From positions 1,116,001-1,180,000 of the forward strand of contig NZ_CP020694.1 in NCBI RefSeq assembly GCF_003611275.1: a stretch of DNA of 64,000 nucleotides. Reading direction: 5' to 3'. Shown here one piece after another: positions 63,236 through 64,000 of this stretch. How positions within the stretch are numbered: the stretch's first letter is position 1; the number at the start of each line of letters is the position of its first letter. The stretch comes from Sulfitobacter sp. D7. Lineage in GTDB: Bacteria; Pseudomonadota; Alphaproteobacteria; Rhodobacterales; Rhodobacteraceae. Position numbers and translations under genes: made by a program. The notes under the pieces are model-generated. The model was not told the origin of the DNA, ran no database searches, and saw only the letters and a list, made by a program, of their open reading frames with translations.

Positions 63236-63997
63236 ATGAGCGTGGCAAGGCATGAGGCCGGCGCGGGCGATACGGCAGGCGGTACGACTACACCGGGAAC
63301 TGTGGCGCGTATCCTGATCGTGGATGATCAGCGGTTTGATCGCATGCGGATCAAACGGCTTTGCGGTGGGCTCGACTTTCCCATCCGAATGTCCGAGGCG
63401 GAGAGTATCGCCGCCCTTGCCCAGCAGTTGGATGAGGGGGAGTTTGACCTGATCTTGCTGGATTACAACCTGCCCGATGGGGACGGGTTGCGCGGGCTGC
63501 AGATGATCCGGGCGCATCCGCAGAATGGTGCCGCGGCAACCGTGATGGTCACCGGGACGGATCAAACCGAGGTGGCGATCGAGGCGCTGCGCGGCGGGTG
63601 TAGCGATTACATCGCCAAGGATGAGCTTTCGCAAAGCACTTTGCGGCGCTCGGCTTTCAACGCCCTGCAAAAGACAGCACTGCAACTGGGCATCACCACG
63701 CAGGAGCAGAAACGCTCTCAGGTTCAGAGTGTTCTGCGGCGCTTTGCCGGGGAATGTGCGCAGGAGATAAAGCCGATGGTCGGCGACGTGATGCGCGACC
63801 TGCGCGCGCTCGACCGGTCGAACCCGGCGCTGGTGGAGGAAGAGCTGGCAAAGGTCGATTATACTTTCCTACGCCTGTGGGAGTTTGTAGAGGATCTGGC
63901 CAGCTTTCAAGGCAGCGAGCTTGCCGAAGGCGATCTTGCCGATCCGCCAAAACCGACACCGGGTCTGGGTGCCGGATGGGGTGGGGCAGTCGGGTGA
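63236..63997 (+). CDS. Receiver-domain protein with a degenerate dimerization-helix region
   Basis: A 253-residue protein. Residues 24-140 are a CheY-like receiver: acid pair D30-D31, phospho-acceptor D76 in LLDYNLPDGDG, Thr106 and Lys128. Residues 160-225 are helical, with FAGECAQEIKPMVGDVM, which resembles the histidine-kinase dimerization motif S-H-E-L-R-x-P-L but with Gln176 at the His position. So it could dimerize like a kinase yet not accept phosphate there. AGGGGGA precedes the ATG. It is close to the right edge; a partner kinase could follow. Confidence 0.85.
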   Translation: MSVARHEAGAGDTAGGTTTPGTVARILIVDDQRFDRMRIKRLCGGLDFPIRMSEAESIAALAQQLDEGEFDLILLDYNLPDGDGLRGLQMIRAHPQNGAAATVMVTGTDQTEVAIEALRGGCSDYIAKDELSQSTLRRSAFNALQKTALQLGITTQEQKRSQVQSVLRRFAGECAQEIKPMVGDVMRDLRALDRSNPALVEEELAKVDYTFLRLWEFVEDLASFQGSELAEGDLADPPKPTPGLGAGWGGAVG

Positions 63998-64000
63998 CGG

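Noticed and set aside
1..64000. Prophage, insertion sequence, CRISPR array, tRNA or rRNA
   Set aside because: No integrase, transposase, regular spaced repeats, cloverleaf or rRNA-like sequence was found; the two REP-like elements are the only repeats of note.

Overview
This 64 kb window reads as a stretch of chromosome from an alphaproteobacterium of the Rhodobacterales, most likely the Roseobacter group (Sulfitobacter-like; the genus is inference). The base composition is GC-rich. The lineage call rests on a SAM/SAH riboswitch in front of metK, a class known mainly from Rhodobacterales, on irr/fabA/fabB/fabI being neighbours, and on the run miaB-phoH-ybeY-corC-lnt-metK. I see no prophage, insertion sequence, CRISPR array, tRNA or rRNA.

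Layout: (1) 1-3.8 kb: a polyamine-type ABC importer, cut by the left edge. (2) 3.8-8.3 kb, minus strand: a PF05908-type protein, a class II glutamine amidotransferase, an SH3-like lipoprotein and a large hybrid histidine kinase with two receiver domains. (3) 8.5-20.9 kb: a full phosphonate island. phnGHIJKLN encodes C-P lyase with associated ATPases and kinase; phnM stands apart behind an oppositely oriented 2H-phosphoesterase gene (DUF1045); phnF is the GntR regulator; phnCDEE plus a hexapeptide transferase forms the uptake operon. (4) 21.3-23.7 kb: small heme/iron genes (chaN, an IsdG-like monooxygenase, hemP). (5) 23.7-31.8 kb: a SleB-type hydrolase and a complete HutF/HutG-type histidine degradation set. 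(6) 32-42.4 kb: mixed metabolism (glucokinase, glycerate 2-kinase, Zn alcohol dehydrogenase, MFS pump, enol-lactonase, a three-gene dehydratase/hydrolase/dehalogenase operon, an FKBP and an rRNA methyltransferase). (7) 42.5-48 kb: fabI-fabB and fabA-irr, separated by two plus-strand genes. (8) 48-50.1 kb: pmtA-pssA-psd for phosphatidylethanolamine and its methylated derivatives. (9) 50.4-64 kb: miaB, two small secreted proteins sharing an unusual module, phoH-ybeY-corC-lnt, riboswitch-metK, then cmk/aroA/trmB on the minus strand and a receiver protein at the right edge.

How genes work together: PhnCDE imports phosphonates. PhnGHIJKL and PhnM convert them through a ribose 1-alkylphosphonate 5-phosphate to a cyclic ribose phosphate. 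PhnN makes PRPP from ribose 1,5-bisphosphate. The ring-opening enzyme PhnP is absent here, and the embedded 2H phosphoesterase is my candidate for that step. HutH-HutU-HutI-HutF-HutG turn histidine into glutamate and formate under HutC, with a clear operator between hutI and hutF.

The least explained signals are: a pair of REP/BIME-like palindromic elements in two distant gaps; an ungapped 33-residue Cys/Trp/Asp module shared by two neighbouring secreted proteins; a receiver protein with a degenerate, His-less dimerization helix; a strong G-tract cluster; and perfect palindromes in the irr/fabA and phnM/DUF1045 divergent gaps.
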